A stretch of DNA of 64,000 nt from Anniella stebbinsi. Its lineage: Eukaryota > Chordata > Lepidosauria > Squamata > Anniellidae. The notes below the pieces were generated by a model that was given only the letters and a program-made list of their open reading frames with translations, searched no databases and was not told the origin of the DNA. The stretch spans positions 8,116,001 through 8,180,000 of the forward strand of contig JARDYH010000001.1 of assembly GCA_029215795.1 (NCBI GenBank), given 5' to 3'. The translations under genes and the position numbers were made by a program. Below, one piece after another: positions 35,894 to 47,228 of the stretch (the first letter of the stretch is position 1; every line of letters starts with the position of its first letter).

Positions 35894-36911
35894 CCCCCTT
35901 CTCTGCCTCCAGTTTGGACAGCCTTGAAATAAGCTAAAATACCGGGCTGCCATTTAGGATGAGAACACACCTCTTTCAAACACAAGGCGGCGGCTTCTGT
36001 TTTGAAAAGGAGAAGCCTATTTCCCCACCCACCCCTTCTCAAATGTAGGGTGTGCGCACTCCTGTTCCTCCGGCGCTGAAGCTGCCCCTATCACCCGCAA
36101 TCTGCACACCCACACACACACCATGTTAAGCCGAGGGGAACACAGACGCTAACTTGAAGTCAAATGTAACCATCACAGCGCGTAGCTGGACCAGCTAGGC
36201 AGGGAGGGAGGGAAGGAAGGAAGGCGCCTCTAGTCCAGGGGTGGCGGAGAAGAGACCCCCACATTGTTAGTCTTTTGAAGTGCAACAAAGGCTGCTCGCT
36301 CCTCAGCTGCGTGGGGCAGCAGCAGAAGCCACAGATCTGCAAAGGGGTATTTTTGCTGGTGTGGAGGAAGAAAAGAGAAGGTGATGCAGAGCGTGTGGGC
36401 TGGCCAAGAGGGGAGGAGTTGCTAGGATACTGGAGGGCTGAGTGGATTCCAGCCTGGAAGATGGGACAGGTTGCTAGGAGACCTGTGTGGGAGGATCCCA
36501 AGGATGGAAGGGGTTGCCACTAGCGTGGCTTTGCCAGTGCTGGCAGCCAATACGCTTCGGCAGGGGGCACAGCTGACCCACATGGGAGCAGAACTGCCAA
36601 GGAAGGGGAGAAATGGGAGCTCAAGATGTCTGCAAGGGGGCGTGTTTCGGGCAGGGGTGGATTGAGGCTACAGAGCGGAGTCCTGGGCAGCCTTTAGTTT
36701 CCGACAAAGGACTGATAGGAGGTTCATCTGTTGCTACGCAAGGGAAGGGAGCACCGGCGCCTTTCCTGCTCGCCTAAATTCTCCGAAAATCACTCCAAAG
36801 CTTGATTTGACCCACTCCCATTTTCGTTTTCAACTTGTTCGAGTGGGGAAAGTGTGCTTTTCTGAGCATGTTTTTCAAAAGTGCGCATGTTTCCCCCTTT
36901 AAATAAAGTCT

Positions 36912-37268
36912 GGGTGCCTCTACAAGAGCGATTTAAAGCTCTTTCAAGGCGCATTAAAAATTTGACCTCTACAAGAGCGGAGCGCAAATCGGGGGTTGAG
37001 GCGCTTTTTCTGTCCGATGATGCGCGTTATCGAATGCATGTTAAATAGCAAGTTTTAATTTACCGCGGCAGTTAAAGCACCTTATGACCATGTAAACAAG
37101 TGATTCTCCGCATTAAACACCTCTAAAATGCGTTTCATACAACCGGTAAGGCAACCAGTTATGCGCTTAACCGCCTCCCGCATATAGCGATTAACCGTAA
37201 AAGCGATTGCGAGAAGATGCGCATAATCGGACAATCAGGCGTCAAACCGAATTCTTGCAGTGGGGACC
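36912..37268 (+). mobile_element. 355-bp MITE family, copy B (diverged)
   Basis: It starts GGGTGCCTCTACAAGAGCGA and ends GCAGTGGGGACC, and its interior follows the order of the complete copy at 58171: AAGCTCTTTCAAGGCGC, then GGAGCGCAAATCGGG, then GCGCATAATCGG. It has more substitutions than copies A and C, so the family was active over a long time. It sits in a KLF8 intron. Confidence 0.85.
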
Positions 37269-37689
37269 TGTGAAAATGGGTATTTATTTATTTATTTAGG
37301 GACATGTGCATTTTTTTTTAAAAAAAATCACATTTTTGGAACACTTTCTGAACTTCTGTTCGTATTCGCATTCGGGATTGCGAACAGGACACGTTTGCAT
37401 GATTTGCGAATGAAAACAGAATTCTGATAACATGTCTATTGCTTTCATGTCTCAAGAGGGCCATCTAGTGAACAGCTGATTACACAACAACACAGTTCCA
37501 CCAATAGGAACTTTTAGGGCTGGGCTTGATGAGGAGCAGAGGGGGGATTAAAATTTTCAGCAGGGACACAATGCGCCTTGCTTGATCGCTTTCTTTTTTG
37601 GAGCGAGAGGGTCATCAAATGAAGGAGAGGGCAATACACCCATGAAGGAGAGGGCAATATGTGAACCAGAGCGGCACCCACGCCCTGGA

Positions 37690-37885
37690 AAACCCTCCCT
37701 CGTGTGGTTCAGGAGGTGGAAAATGTAATGGCTTTTAAATGCCTCCTAAAAACATATCTCTTCACACAGGCTTTCCCTGGGCTGTAATTTATCTGATTTT
37801 ATATGGTACTTTTGCACTGCCCAGAGAGCTTCTGCTATCGGACAGTATAAAGATGTAATAAATAAATAAATAAATAGATAAACTA
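37690..37885 (+). mobile_element. LINE 3' end, sense
   Basis: The plus strand runs through AAATGCCTCCTAAAAACATA and CACTGCCCAGAGAGCTTCTG to an AATAAATAAATAAATAAATA tail. This is the forward form of the LINE tail seen reversed at 1405 and 19475. Confidence 0.65.
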
Positions 37886-38034
37886 TTCAGTGAGCGAAAG
37901 ATGCAATGAAAGGTGCCTGACAATTCGCAAAACACAGATGGGACAGATTTAATAAAATCTGGACACTCCTAGCATGAACTCCAGGTTGAGTTTGCAGCAT
38001 CTTCAGTTAAAAGAGGGCTTTTAACAAAAAGGAT

Positions 38035-38447
38035 GCTACTCAGGGTAAATGTTGGTGAACTAGATGGAGCCTGGAGAAGATTAGCCTTGAGGAGAGAAGA
38101 CTGAGGGGAGACATGACAGCACTCTTGAAATACTTGAAAGGTTGTCCCACAGAGGAGGGCCAGGATCTCTTCTCGATCCTCCCAGAGTGCAGGACACGGA
38201 ATAATGGGCTCAAGTTACAGGAAGCCAGATTCCAGCTGGACATCAGGAAAAACTTCCTGACAGTTAGAGCAGTACGACAATGGAAGCAATTACCTAAGGA
38301 GGTGGTGGGCTCTCCCACACTAGAGACCTTCAAGAGGAAGCTGGACAACCACCTGTCAGGCATGCTTTAAGGTGGATTCCTGAATTGAGCAGGGGGTTGG
38401 ACTTGATGGCCTTATGGGCCCCTTCCAACTCTACTATTCTATGATTC
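38035..38447 (+). mobile_element. CR1 LINE 3' end, sense
   Basis: The plus strand encodes RLRGDMTALLKYLKGC, then NNGLKLQEARFQLDIRKNFL and RQWKQLPKEVVGSPTLETFK, the C-terminus of CR1 ORF2. After the stop comes the typical 3' end TTCCAACTCTACTATTCTAT followed by GATTC. One frame is open for 85 residues, so this copy is relatively young. Confidence 0.85.
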
Positions 38448-38572
38448 AAATGGCAATACAAGTGCAGATGCCTTCCCTTTGGGCTGCCTGAAATGTAACC
38501 GTCGCTGAAGCACCTTAGAGCCAGAGAATTGCTTTTGGCATACACACACACACACACCGTCCCAGCACCTAC

Positions 38573-38709
38573 CTGTGTGTATCCTCCTGTGTGCTTTCAA
38601 GTGTGAGCTCTTTGTGTAAACTTTGTTGCAACCCTCGAAGTCGCACTGGTGAATCCGCCGCTTCTTTAGGTCAGGGGACTCGGCCCGCTGCATGCGTCCC
38701 GCAGAAGGC
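38573..38709 (-). CDS. KLF8: KLF8, zinc finger 1 exon
   Basis: On the minus strand an acceptor ending CTAG (AG at 38711-38710) and a GTAGGT donor (38572-38567) bound a 137-nt exon. It encodes [20 protein letters not shown] then [20 protein letters not shown] and HRRIHTG, the complete first finger with its lead. In human KLF8 the same place reads EPAAMAQMQGEESLDLKRRR, so the alignment is clear. One base at the left and one at the right complete split codons, and the length fits (135 + 2). Unlike KLF5L there is no intron inside finger 1. Confidence 0.96.
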
Positions 38710-39159
38710 CTAGCAGGAGAAGGAAGCGGTGGTCACACACTCCCACAATTCAAAGGCCCCTGTGCCAGCAACCGCCCTACCCAGCAGGACGTCCCCATGC
38801 CACTCCCACCGGAAGGGCACAAGGATCACATCCAGCTCAGATGCCAGCCCCGTGCTGGGTTCAGATGCTGCCGACTGTGAGCCACAGGTTCCCTCTCCAC
38901 TTCCCCACCCCACAAATTATCTCAGCAAGAGATGGTCAATTTGTGCGCTCAAAATAAACACGTTTGCAACTGCATATAAATTGGTCCTGGTATGTCCAAA
39001 CTGCAAGGGGGTGCAAGGGGGCATTTCGTCCTCTCCCCCGAATCCAGGCTGCTTTCAGCATCCTGGTGCTGCCTGAACTTTCTTCCCTGACCATGACACA
39101 GAGATAGACGCTTTTAAAAAGGAGGGCAGCTGGCATAAAGCAAAGCTCCTGGGACTCAC
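38710..39159 (-). other. KLF8 intron (450 bp)
   Basis: It is bounded by a GTGAGT donor (39159-39154) and the CTAG acceptor. No recognisable element. Confidence 0.85.
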
Positions 39160-39262
39160 TCTCTCTGCAGGTCTGGGAAGGAGGCCGGTCCGCTCTCTGA
39201 GTTGCTGTCCTCACTGTCGCTGTTGATCTCAACGGGGCACATGGAACTGGGGTCGACTTTCA
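39160..39262 (-). CDS. KLF8: KLF8, acidic Ser-rich exon
   Basis: This 103-nt minus-strand exon lies between a CCCTGTAG acceptor and a GTGAGT donor. It encodes KVDPSSMCPVEINSDSEDSN then SESGPASFPDLQR. Human KLF8 reads KVDPTSMSPLEIPSDSEEST and then IESGSSALQSLQGLQQE at this place, so orthology is plain. The Ser/Asp/Glu cluster is a probable casein-kinase-type phosphorylation region (inference). Phase is consistent at both ends. Confidence 0.95.
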
Positions 39263-40599
39263 CTACAGGGAAGACCAAAAGCCACGAATAAGAGGGTGGA
39301 TGGGCAGAGGCCGCCGGATCACAGCAGACAAAAGGGGCACTGCCAGCCACAGCAGTGCCAGGCACGGTCACGGGCAGTCAAGAAGGGCAAACATCTCACA
39401 TTTCTGATCCCCCCCCCACCGGAAAATTCCACCCCCTTCGAGGACACCCACAATATGTCTGCTCTAGACAGGGTACAAAATGAGCTGGCAGAGTGGACTG
39501 TCCTATTATGGGCTGCAGGTACGGTTCTGAATACTCCACATGTTGTTGTTGTTGTTGTTTTAAAAAAACACCCCGCAAGTAAGATCTAGCATATCAGGAA
39601 GAAAGGCTTTAGCTTAGCCCACTCCTTGTTGAGTTAGCTTTCTACTTACAGGGAGTCTTTTTACAACAAGCATTAGAATGCGTGATCAGTGTTGTGAAAC
39701 CAGCAAGCGTTCAAGACCATTCTACCAGGTCAGAGCTCCACTCTTTCTGTCAGTCCAGGCCTGGCTCCAAGGGAAAGGCAGATCCATGCCCCCTGAACTG
39801 GTCTCCGCCAGCTGTGTACACGCAATCCGCACAGGGCATCTTGATACCCACATCACCCTTTGGTTACAAAGGAAGGGATCATGTCTGCCTCCCCTTCGCT
39901 CCACTGGGAACACAAACGTAGAGGGAAATGGGAAATGGACAGCTGGGAGTTTTGTGCAATACTTGGGACTCTCTCTGATCTTCCCAGCCCAATCCTGGAG
40001 GCAAGGAGTAGCAACCCCCTAAGGAGGGCTGGCAAACCCAGAGAAAAAGAGGGTGGGCGCCAGGGGCATGGCTAGTCTTGGGCCCCTGAACCTATTTACC
40101 AGGGCCTCCGATATTTTACCCAGAGCCATGAACACTTACAGGAAGGCTTTTTCCTCTGCCTTGCAAGGGGCAAATTTCAAGGTGAATCACACATGCTGCA
40201 ACACCCCTCCAAACACCCCCCCCCCGGACTATGAAACTTAGGAAAAAGTCTTTCATTGGTGCCAGCGGTAGCTTTTATTGTCAGTTTAATTCAGGGGGGT
40301 GGGGGTGTTATTTTTGAAAGCGCTCATGAAAAAAACTTTGCCAGCCACTCTTTTCCTGTGCATTTTTTTCACACCTCTTCACAGCTGTTCCAAATTAATT
40401 GTAATCAAACAGGATTTAGGAAGATCTGATATCGGGGGGGGGGGGGGGAGGGGAGCAAATCAATTAAGTCTTTTATTTTATTTGGTGTGATTAGGATGGG
40501 GAACTAATTGTCTGGCTTTGCCTTCTGTGAAATTGTTCTTAGAGTTGCTTGTTTAAAATTGTTTAGATAAATGAATCTGGGCATGTTCTCTGTTTATGT

Positions 40600-40735
40600 C
40601 TTTATGCGCAAATGGTTTTTTATACAATTCTTAAGGTTTTTCATCTTGGTAAACCGCCTGGAGAGCGTTGCCTATTGGGCGGTATAGAAACCCATTAAAG
40701 GCACGAAATGAATTTCAATGAATCCTAGCAACGAT
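40600..40735 (+). mobile_element. LINE 3' end, sense
   Basis: GTAAACCGCCTGGAGAGCGT and TATTGGGCGGTATAGAAACC are the forward form of the LINE 3' box. Confidence 0.5.
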
Positions 40736-40746
40736 TTCTGAATGGG

Positions 40747-40759
40747 CATATTATTATTA

Positions 40760-40791
<32 letters not shown>

Positions 40792-40835
40792 TACACCGCC
40801 CCATAGCCAAAGCGGTATATAAATGTGACAATTTC
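40747..40835 (-). mobile_element. LINE 3' end with (ATT)n, antisense
   Basis: An ATT tract (40749-40791) followed by ACACCGCCCCATAGCCAAAG is the reversed LINE 3' box. Confidence 0.6.
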
Positions 40836-40977
40836 ATGCTGGTCAGTGTCCTGCAGGCCTGGAATTTTGCAAAGCCCCTGGTGGAGGCATCAGGGCCGGA
40901 ACAGAGGAAGCAAGAAGGGTGGAAAAAGCACAGCCGCTCACTTCTGCGCCATCGGAACGCCAAGGAGCAGGCCTCAC

Positions 40978-41536
40978 CCGATCCGGCGTTCTTGCCATCG
41001 CCGCCAATGAGCGGCACCGTGATGGCGGCGGTGACGCCATCGCTGGGCATGGTAGTGTACACCACCGGCAAGGACTGTACCACCACCGGGATGGTCTGCA
41101 GGTTCCCCATCTTGCTGGGCAGGTTGACGGAAGGGATGGTGTGGATGACATGCAAGATCTGTTGCCCGCCGCTGCCCTGCGTCGAGGCGAGGATGGAGCC
41201 AGGGGAGAGCACCGCCGGGATGGCCGAGGAGGAGCCCAGCCCGGTGGACGACATGGACACCACGGGGGCCGAGATGGGAGGCGTCGCCAGCATGGGAGAG
41301 GAGCGGAAGGAGGAAGGCAGCGAGGAAGAGGAGGAAGGCTGCAGAAAGGCCTTGGGTTTGTTGAGGGACAAGTCCACCGGCTCCGCTTGGGGCTGGTTGC
41401 AGTCGCTGGCCAGCAGCTCCTCGGGGGGCTCCGTCTTGATGTCGCTCAGCAGCACCGGCGGCTCAATGGAGCTGTCCTCCAACAGAGACGAGGAACTCAT
41501 CTTGGAGAGAGCCTTGCCGTGGCCAAAGCCTGCAGC
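40978..41536 (-). CDS. KLF8: KLF8, large coding exon (repression and activation region)
   Basis: The minus-strand acceptor is CTTCCTCTGCAG (AG at 41538-41537) and the donor is GTGAGG at 40977. From the Met at 41500-41498 it encodes 174 codons plus one base. Residues 21-24 are IKTE, a SUMO-type site within SDIKTEPPEELLASD, and residues 41-45 are PVDLS, the CtBP co-repressor motif. Human KLF8 has the same motifs at 66-69 and 86-90. The block ILHVIHTIPSVNLPSKMGNL and then VVVQSLPVVYTTMP is nearly identical to human. The 12 codons before this Met (AAGFGHGKALSK) do not match the human N-terminus, where 45 residues precede the equivalent Met. Alternative acceptor AG at 41531-41530 would also work. 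With the three downstream exons the frame gives 314 residues. Confidence 0.94.
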
Positions 41537-42251
41537 CTGCAGAGGAAGGAAGGAAGGACGGACGGAAAGAGCCATGAGAAGAGGCAATGCCTGAGACCTC
41601 CACTGGAGGGCGCCAGTGAAATGCAGAAACCGGCCCTGCCAAGCGGGACACAGCAAGGGCAGCGGAGGCCAGGCGGAGAGGAAGGCAGCGCGGGAGACAC
41701 ACACAGAGATCTTGTTACACTAAGCAGGGGGAAGGATTCGTTCCTTCGAGGCTGCAAGGGGGAGGAGACCCCCACCCTAGAAGCAGGTCCAGGCTACAAA
41801 TTTAAAGCTGCCGTGGTTCCTCCCCACAAGGCTCTCTGGGAAATGTAGTTCTGCAGGGTGGAAATCAAGCCATCTCCAACAGAGAGTCCGCACCACCGCC
41901 CAGAACACGTAGACACACCCTCTTCTGCAGAAGAAGGGAGGAAGGGGCTGGCTCTGGGCCGCCAAATCAGCTGCCGTCCCTCCTATTCACTTTACAAAGC
42001 AGAGACCGAGCAGCCTGGACTCAGGCCGGCAGCTGCCCCCCTCCCTGCAAGGGCCAGCAGAGCTCGAAAGCCAAGGAAGCACGAAGACCTGGCCAACTCC
42101 AACATGCAAAAAGAGGTGTGGGCTGCATGCCACCTCCCCCAGACTGCACTACTCCAGAATTGGGAGGACGGACAGGGAAACGGGTGGTTGTAAGGAATCC
42201 AGTCTTATTAATAGCTTTTCTCAGCAAGAACATTCTGTGGCCAGCCCCTTG

Positions 42252-42252
42252 C

Positions 42253-42305
<53 letters not shown>

Positions 42306-42339
42306 GGCAGACACACAGAGAGACACGGAGAGAGAGAGA
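42252..42339. repeat. (GA)n(CAGA)n(GA)n compound microsatellite
   Basis: GA units at 42252-42274 are followed by about eight GACA units and then GA-rich sequence. It lies in the proposed KLF8 intron 1. Confidence 0.9.
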
Positions 42340-42984
42340 TTCAGTGGGGGACTGGGAAAGAAAAGGCTGGGGAGGCAGCCGGTGGGATAGGGAAGCAACC
42401 CTGGCATTTCCGGCAGCAGAGGAGAGGTTGGCACAGAGTCGCTCCCTCCCCGGGAAGAGCAGGTGGAGCTTGAAGGACAAAAGCACCCCCTCCTTCCTCC
42501 TGGCAGCAGCAGCAGCAGCTTGAGAGCACACTGTGGGGCTGCAGCATGTCTTACAGCACTGCCCACCCAACGCCGGAGACAGGGAGGGCAGCACCAGCTC
42601 GCTGACGTTTTCTCCCCTCCCCAGGCCTAGACATGAGCTTGGTTTTGGGCAACTCTCGAGGGCTGATTTCGTCTGAGCCCGGGCAGCATCCTTGCAGCTT
42701 CTAAGACCGGGGGGGGGGGGGGCTCTCCTTGAGACAGGACTAGCCCAACCAGCAGCAGCAGAGGACAAATCGGGAGCGGCACGGCAGGCGAGGGGTTAGT
42801 GTGCAGCTGGAGGGAAAGAAGCCATTCATCACGGAGGAGACTCTGCCCACCCACCCTTTTTTAGCCAAAACCTCCCTCAAGCAGCAGGACGGCTGGCACA
42901 CAGAGCGAAAGCCAGAGGGAACACTAACTTCTTTGCTGTTTCCTTCAAGGCCTTAGTCCAGCTCAAAACCTCATCCCGAGAGGT

Positions 42985-43105
42985 CGCATTTATGTATGCA
43001 TTTATTTAAATGGTAGGTTTAATACCCTACCTTCACAGGGTGGCTTATAATAACCAATACTAACGAAAGCACCATAACAATCAAATATAAGCCTATACAA
43101 GCTCC
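42985..43105 (-). mobile_element. LINE 3' end fragment, antisense
   Basis: TGCATTTATTTAAATGGTAG followed by ACCCTACCTTCACAGGGTGG resembles a reversed LINE tail. Confidence 0.4.
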
Positions 43106-43521
43106 TTTTCGCTGCTGGTGCAAGTGGCACACCTGTTGATGCAGGCCAACGCCGGGGGGGGGGGCACCAGATTCATCGCCAACCCCACCGCGGAGCCAGA
43201 CAGGGCATGAGGAAGGTGCTCCCAGGTCCCAAATCAGGCCCAGTCTGGCAAGCGGCCCTTTTTCTACGGTCACAGACCCGTCACAGCAGCAACAGGAGTA
43301 AATGGGGATGCCACAGCAAACGCCGTGGCTGCTGTCAGGATCCATCCAGCACAGGTTGCTTTCCTTGGAAATGCCAGTAAGGAAGCCAACCAGCCCCCCC
43401 CACCCCCCCACCCCATCTGCTGCAACCCCAGATCAGTAAGGCTGGAGAAATGGATTGGACAAGGGTCACATCTCCCCCATCTCTTGAGCTGTGTCTCTTT
43501 TGGGGCTAAGGGAGCAGAGTT

Positions 43522-44090
43522 GCCACTGGGACTTCCCTCCAGCCACTCAGAGTGAGTAGGCAAGCTGTCCTGGCGGCTCACTCAATGGGTCTGGCCCAGA
43601 TAGGCTCTACTGAGGCCCCGGTTCCTGCCCAGGGAGTCGTGCTTCTCCAGCCCTAACCCCAACCTGACACTTATCCTTAATCCTCACATGCCACTGAGGC
43701 TTCCGTCCAGCCACTAAAAGTGAGTAGACAAGCTGTCCTGGTGATCTTCTTAGTCTGCCAGGCTAGGTTCTTCCGCAGCCCTAGTTCCTGCCTGGGGAAC
43801 CTTGCCTCCTCAACCCTAACCCTAAGCTGAGGCTGAACCCTAACGTTCACGTGCCCCTGAGACTTCCCCACAGGCACTAAAAGTCAGGATGCAATCCACC
43901 CTGGTGGCCCACTCAGTCTGTCTGGCATGGCTAGGCTCTTCCGCAACCCCGGTTCTTGCCCAAGGGAGCCATGCCTCCCCAACCCTAACATGAGGCTTAA
44001 CTCTAACCCTCACGTGCCACTGAAGCTTCTGTCCAGCCACTAAAAGCTGTCCTGGTAGCCCACTCAGTCTGTCTGTCCCGGCTAGGCTCT
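43522..44090. repeat. Tandem repeat, unit about 162-168 bp, about 3.5 units, with CCCTAA blocks
   Basis: The landmark GCCACTGRGRCTTCC...CAGCCACT starts at 43522, 43690, 43853 and 44015, giving periods of 168, 163 and 162. Each unit contains CTGTCCTGGTGGCCCACTCA-type sequence, a GCTAGGCTCTTCCGC segment and, at its end, AACCCTAACCCTAA-like text. It is non-coding. Confidence 0.85.
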
Positions 44091-44233
44091 CCCACGCCAC
44101 ATTTCCTTTCCTTTCAAAAAAAGGGGGGCTCTTTGCTGAACAAAGATCCCCCCTAACTACCCAGAGTGCATGAAGGAGCTCCGCGTCTGTTGCTATGGGA
44201 ACAGGAGGGAGTTTGCATTCAGCTCTCCCCAGC

Positions 44234-44260
44234 TTGTGTGTGTGTGTGTGTGTGTGTGTG
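44234..44260. repeat. (GT)n microsatellite
   Basis: 13 GT units. Confidence 0.9.
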
Positions 44261-47129
44261 ATCACACTTTCTCTCCACACCAGTTAGGGAAAGGGAGCTA
44301 TTTCTAGGTGACCAGAGGCCCAGCCCCTCCCCAAGCAAAAAGCCTCTAGGCTTCCCAGGCTCATCCTCCCCTTGGAGGCTACAATACAAGGGAAGGGTAG
44401 GGAACAAAGGCATTTCCTGGACCCCCCCCCTTTCCTAATTGCATAAGAAGGCCATGCATTGCTCCTCAGTCCCATCTAGAAGACATATTTGCTGATTTCT
44501 CTCTGGGTCAGAATGGACATCTCTCTCCCAGCAAACAGTTGCAATGTGACCCCCCCCCCCACATTAGGATCCATAGTAACATAAAAGAGATCCACTTATG
44601 TGTGTTCCCTCTTCAGCCCTTCAAGCAGTGTTGTGATTGGGCGGGAGGGCGAGGAAGGATCTGTTTTGAGTCAAGATCTTTTCCCTTTTCTAAATTAATT
44701 GCTTGCCGTTCCTCCATTGCCATTTGCTAGAAGCGATGGTTCGACTGGAAAGACTTTTTTTTAAAAAAAACATGCCCGAATTGCAGACTTGACGCGTGGG
44801 GAGGCTCAGCAGCACCAGAAATGGCAAAGCGGTGGTGTCTGGGGAGGGGGGGACTATAGGGCTTGAACTTCCTCTGCCGCTTCCTCCAGGAGGACAGGGC
44901 AGCCTCCGTCAGCATGATCTCTAGCAGCAATAGGGAACTGAGGCCAGGTCGCTCATTCACCAGCACGGGGGAAGACAATGGTGCAGTCACCGGGTTCTTC
45001 TTAAGAAAGGAAGAGTAGGGGGTGTAGTGAAATCACAGAGAAGCCCTGCAGGAAGGAGGTGACATGGAATGGGAACCAAGCAGGAAATCCTGTTCGCCAT
45101 TCGGGAAATTCCATGTAACAATGGACATCATAAGGAGCCAACCTGTGGAACTCACTGCTGCAGGATAAGGCCGAAGAGAAGGCAAAGGTGAGAGAGAGAA
45201 GGGGGGCTGTCAGGTGGACAAAGCTCCTCCAGCATATTCAGAGGACCCGCCCAGAGGGGGGAAAAAAGATCAGTTGCAAACTTGCAGAGAAATTCCTGGC
45301 ACATTCTGTAGGTAGAGGCCTAGGAACTCAGACTCAGGGCCCAATCCTCCCTTTCCGTGGCCTCACCCCCTGCCCCCCCCCAATCACCGAACTTTCTGGC
45401 TTTTGTGCAACCCCCGCACTGCCCCCCATCCATTCTAAAAGGTTGAAATGCCTCTGCTAAGGCTTAAGAGCTTTCAGCTAAAACATGCTGGCATTTGCGG
45501 CCACACCCCTTTTGACTCCGGTCATGCCCAAGACTGGAATGAAGCCCCACCCCCCCAGAGAGTTTCCATGAAATGGCATTAAGCTCTAAGGCTGAATGGG
45601 TTTGTTACCCTTAAACACTCAGTTAAATATCCTGATTGCAAGCATGGCAGGGCAGGGAGAGAGATGGATTTTGCTGTCCTTTCAATACTCATGTTCTGCA
45701 CAGGGCAAGCGACCTGGAGCACAGAATCCCCCAGCCGGTGACTCTGGGATAACATCATGGCACCTAAACAGGGAAGGTCCCACATATGTGGCCAGCGCAT
45801 GGTCATTTAAGCTCTCGCAGGGCGTTTAGCAGCTGCCATCACAGACGGAGGGTGGTAGCACTGAATAGCCTGGGTGTGAGCCAGGAGTGAAGTTCAGAGG
45901 CAAATTTAGGAAGTTTCTTCCAACGAAGGAGGCACACAGCCACAATTGCCCCGTCCAAAATCTATTGCACCCCAGAGAGAAGCAAATTGGCAAGATCTGG
46001 GTGCAGTATGGGCTTCCCAAAGCCTCTGGACTGGGGCTGACGAGGCCGCCGTGAGGGGCATCATTTTTGCAGAAAGCAAAGAACTAGTCCAGGAGGCACA
46101 GCTGTGTCCCAGGCGCTCCTGGGGGGTGAGGGTGGATGTGCCCCCGCTCTCTATGGGTTGGCAAGAGGGGCTCAGGTGGAAGAGGGATCCCGCAGCCGAT
46201 ACCCCCTCCCCACAACCAAGAAGCCCTTGCTTAAGGGCTGGAGGCAGAAGGAGTGCAGAGAGGGAGAGACTAACCCAGGGATATTCAGCCCCCATATCTG
46301 GGCTGGCCCGGGTGTGGATGGGTGGGAAGCAGGGCACAGATGCCGGGGATCAGTGGCAGCACCAGCTGGCCCATCCAGGCCTGGCAAAATGCCCAGGAAC
46401 ACAGTGCCAAGCAATGGGCGAGGAGGAGGAGGAGGAGATCGACTGCCATGTGGCAGCTCCGCCGTGTGTGCAGGCGCATTTGGAATGCTTGCCACGCAGG
46501 GAGGAGAGAAGCAGCAGAGGGCTGTAGGCAAGGCCCCAATCCCCCAGCTTTGACCTCTGCACTGCCTTTTCCTACGTCCAAGGAGCACCCCCTCCAGGCT
46601 CAGCCTCCCTGCTGGAGCCTCTTCCATTTACCCTGGGTGGGGAGGGACCAAGACACTCCCAGAACCTGGTCCAGGCAACTCAGGCACAAAACAAACCCCT
46701 CCTTTGGCAGGCCGAGGCGGATCCCTTCCCCCAACCAGGCCAGCCCTCACCCAGCCTCCCACAGGCCAGCCCTGGCTGGCTGGCGTCTTGCCTGCCGGCC
46801 TCCTCCCTCTTTCCCTCCCTCCCTCCCTGCCTGCCTGTCCGGCTGCCAGGACAATGGAGTACCAGTTCCCACCAACCAGCCTGCGAGAGCCGCTCTCCAA
46901 GCAGAGGGCAAGCCGTCCAAGCAACCTTCGCTGGAGGAACGTGGCCTGCCCCTCCCTCCCATCTGCTTCCCCACCCCCACGGATCCCCCTCCCAGCCTTT
47001 GTCCCAAGGAGAGGCTGGGCTGCTGACTTCTGGGCCCAAGGGGCTGGGAACTCTTTGCCCCAGGAGAGGAGACGGCCACTGGCACTGCCAATCAAAACGT
47101 TCCAGCACCTGAGTTGCCCCCAAACGTCC

Positions 47130-47228
47130 TCAGTCTGGAGCCCTCCAAATGTGCTGGACTACAACACCCATCATTTGGCCATGTCAGCTGGGAATGAGGG
47201 GAGCTGCAGTTCAGCACTTTTGGAGGTC
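47130..47228. mobile_element. Foldback element (ACCTGGTGCC family)
   Basis: GAGCCCTCCAAATGTGCTGG and GACTACAACACCCATCATTT pair with GGGAGCTGCAGTTCAGCACT and TTTGGAGGTC on the right. Confidence 0.6.

Larger units (their letters stand above)
39263..40977 (-). other. KLF8 intron
   Basis: GT-AG intron of 1.7 kb with a GTGAGG donor at 40977-40972. It contains (TTG)n at 39540-39558, poly-G at about 40434-40448, a sense LINE tail at 40600-40735 and an antisense one at 40747-40835. Confidence 0.85.

Noticed and set aside
40919..41848. Plus-strand open frames of 309 and 252 residues
   Set aside because: They are antisense to the KLF8 large exon and arise from its codon pattern; the minus strand has a clear KLF8 match with splice sites.
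46104..47123. Cluster of long frames on both strands at 46.1-47.1 kb
   Set aside because: Five or more frames overlap on both strands in GC-rich sequence, none with a domain or plausible splice sites. I leave it as intronic or intergenic DNA.
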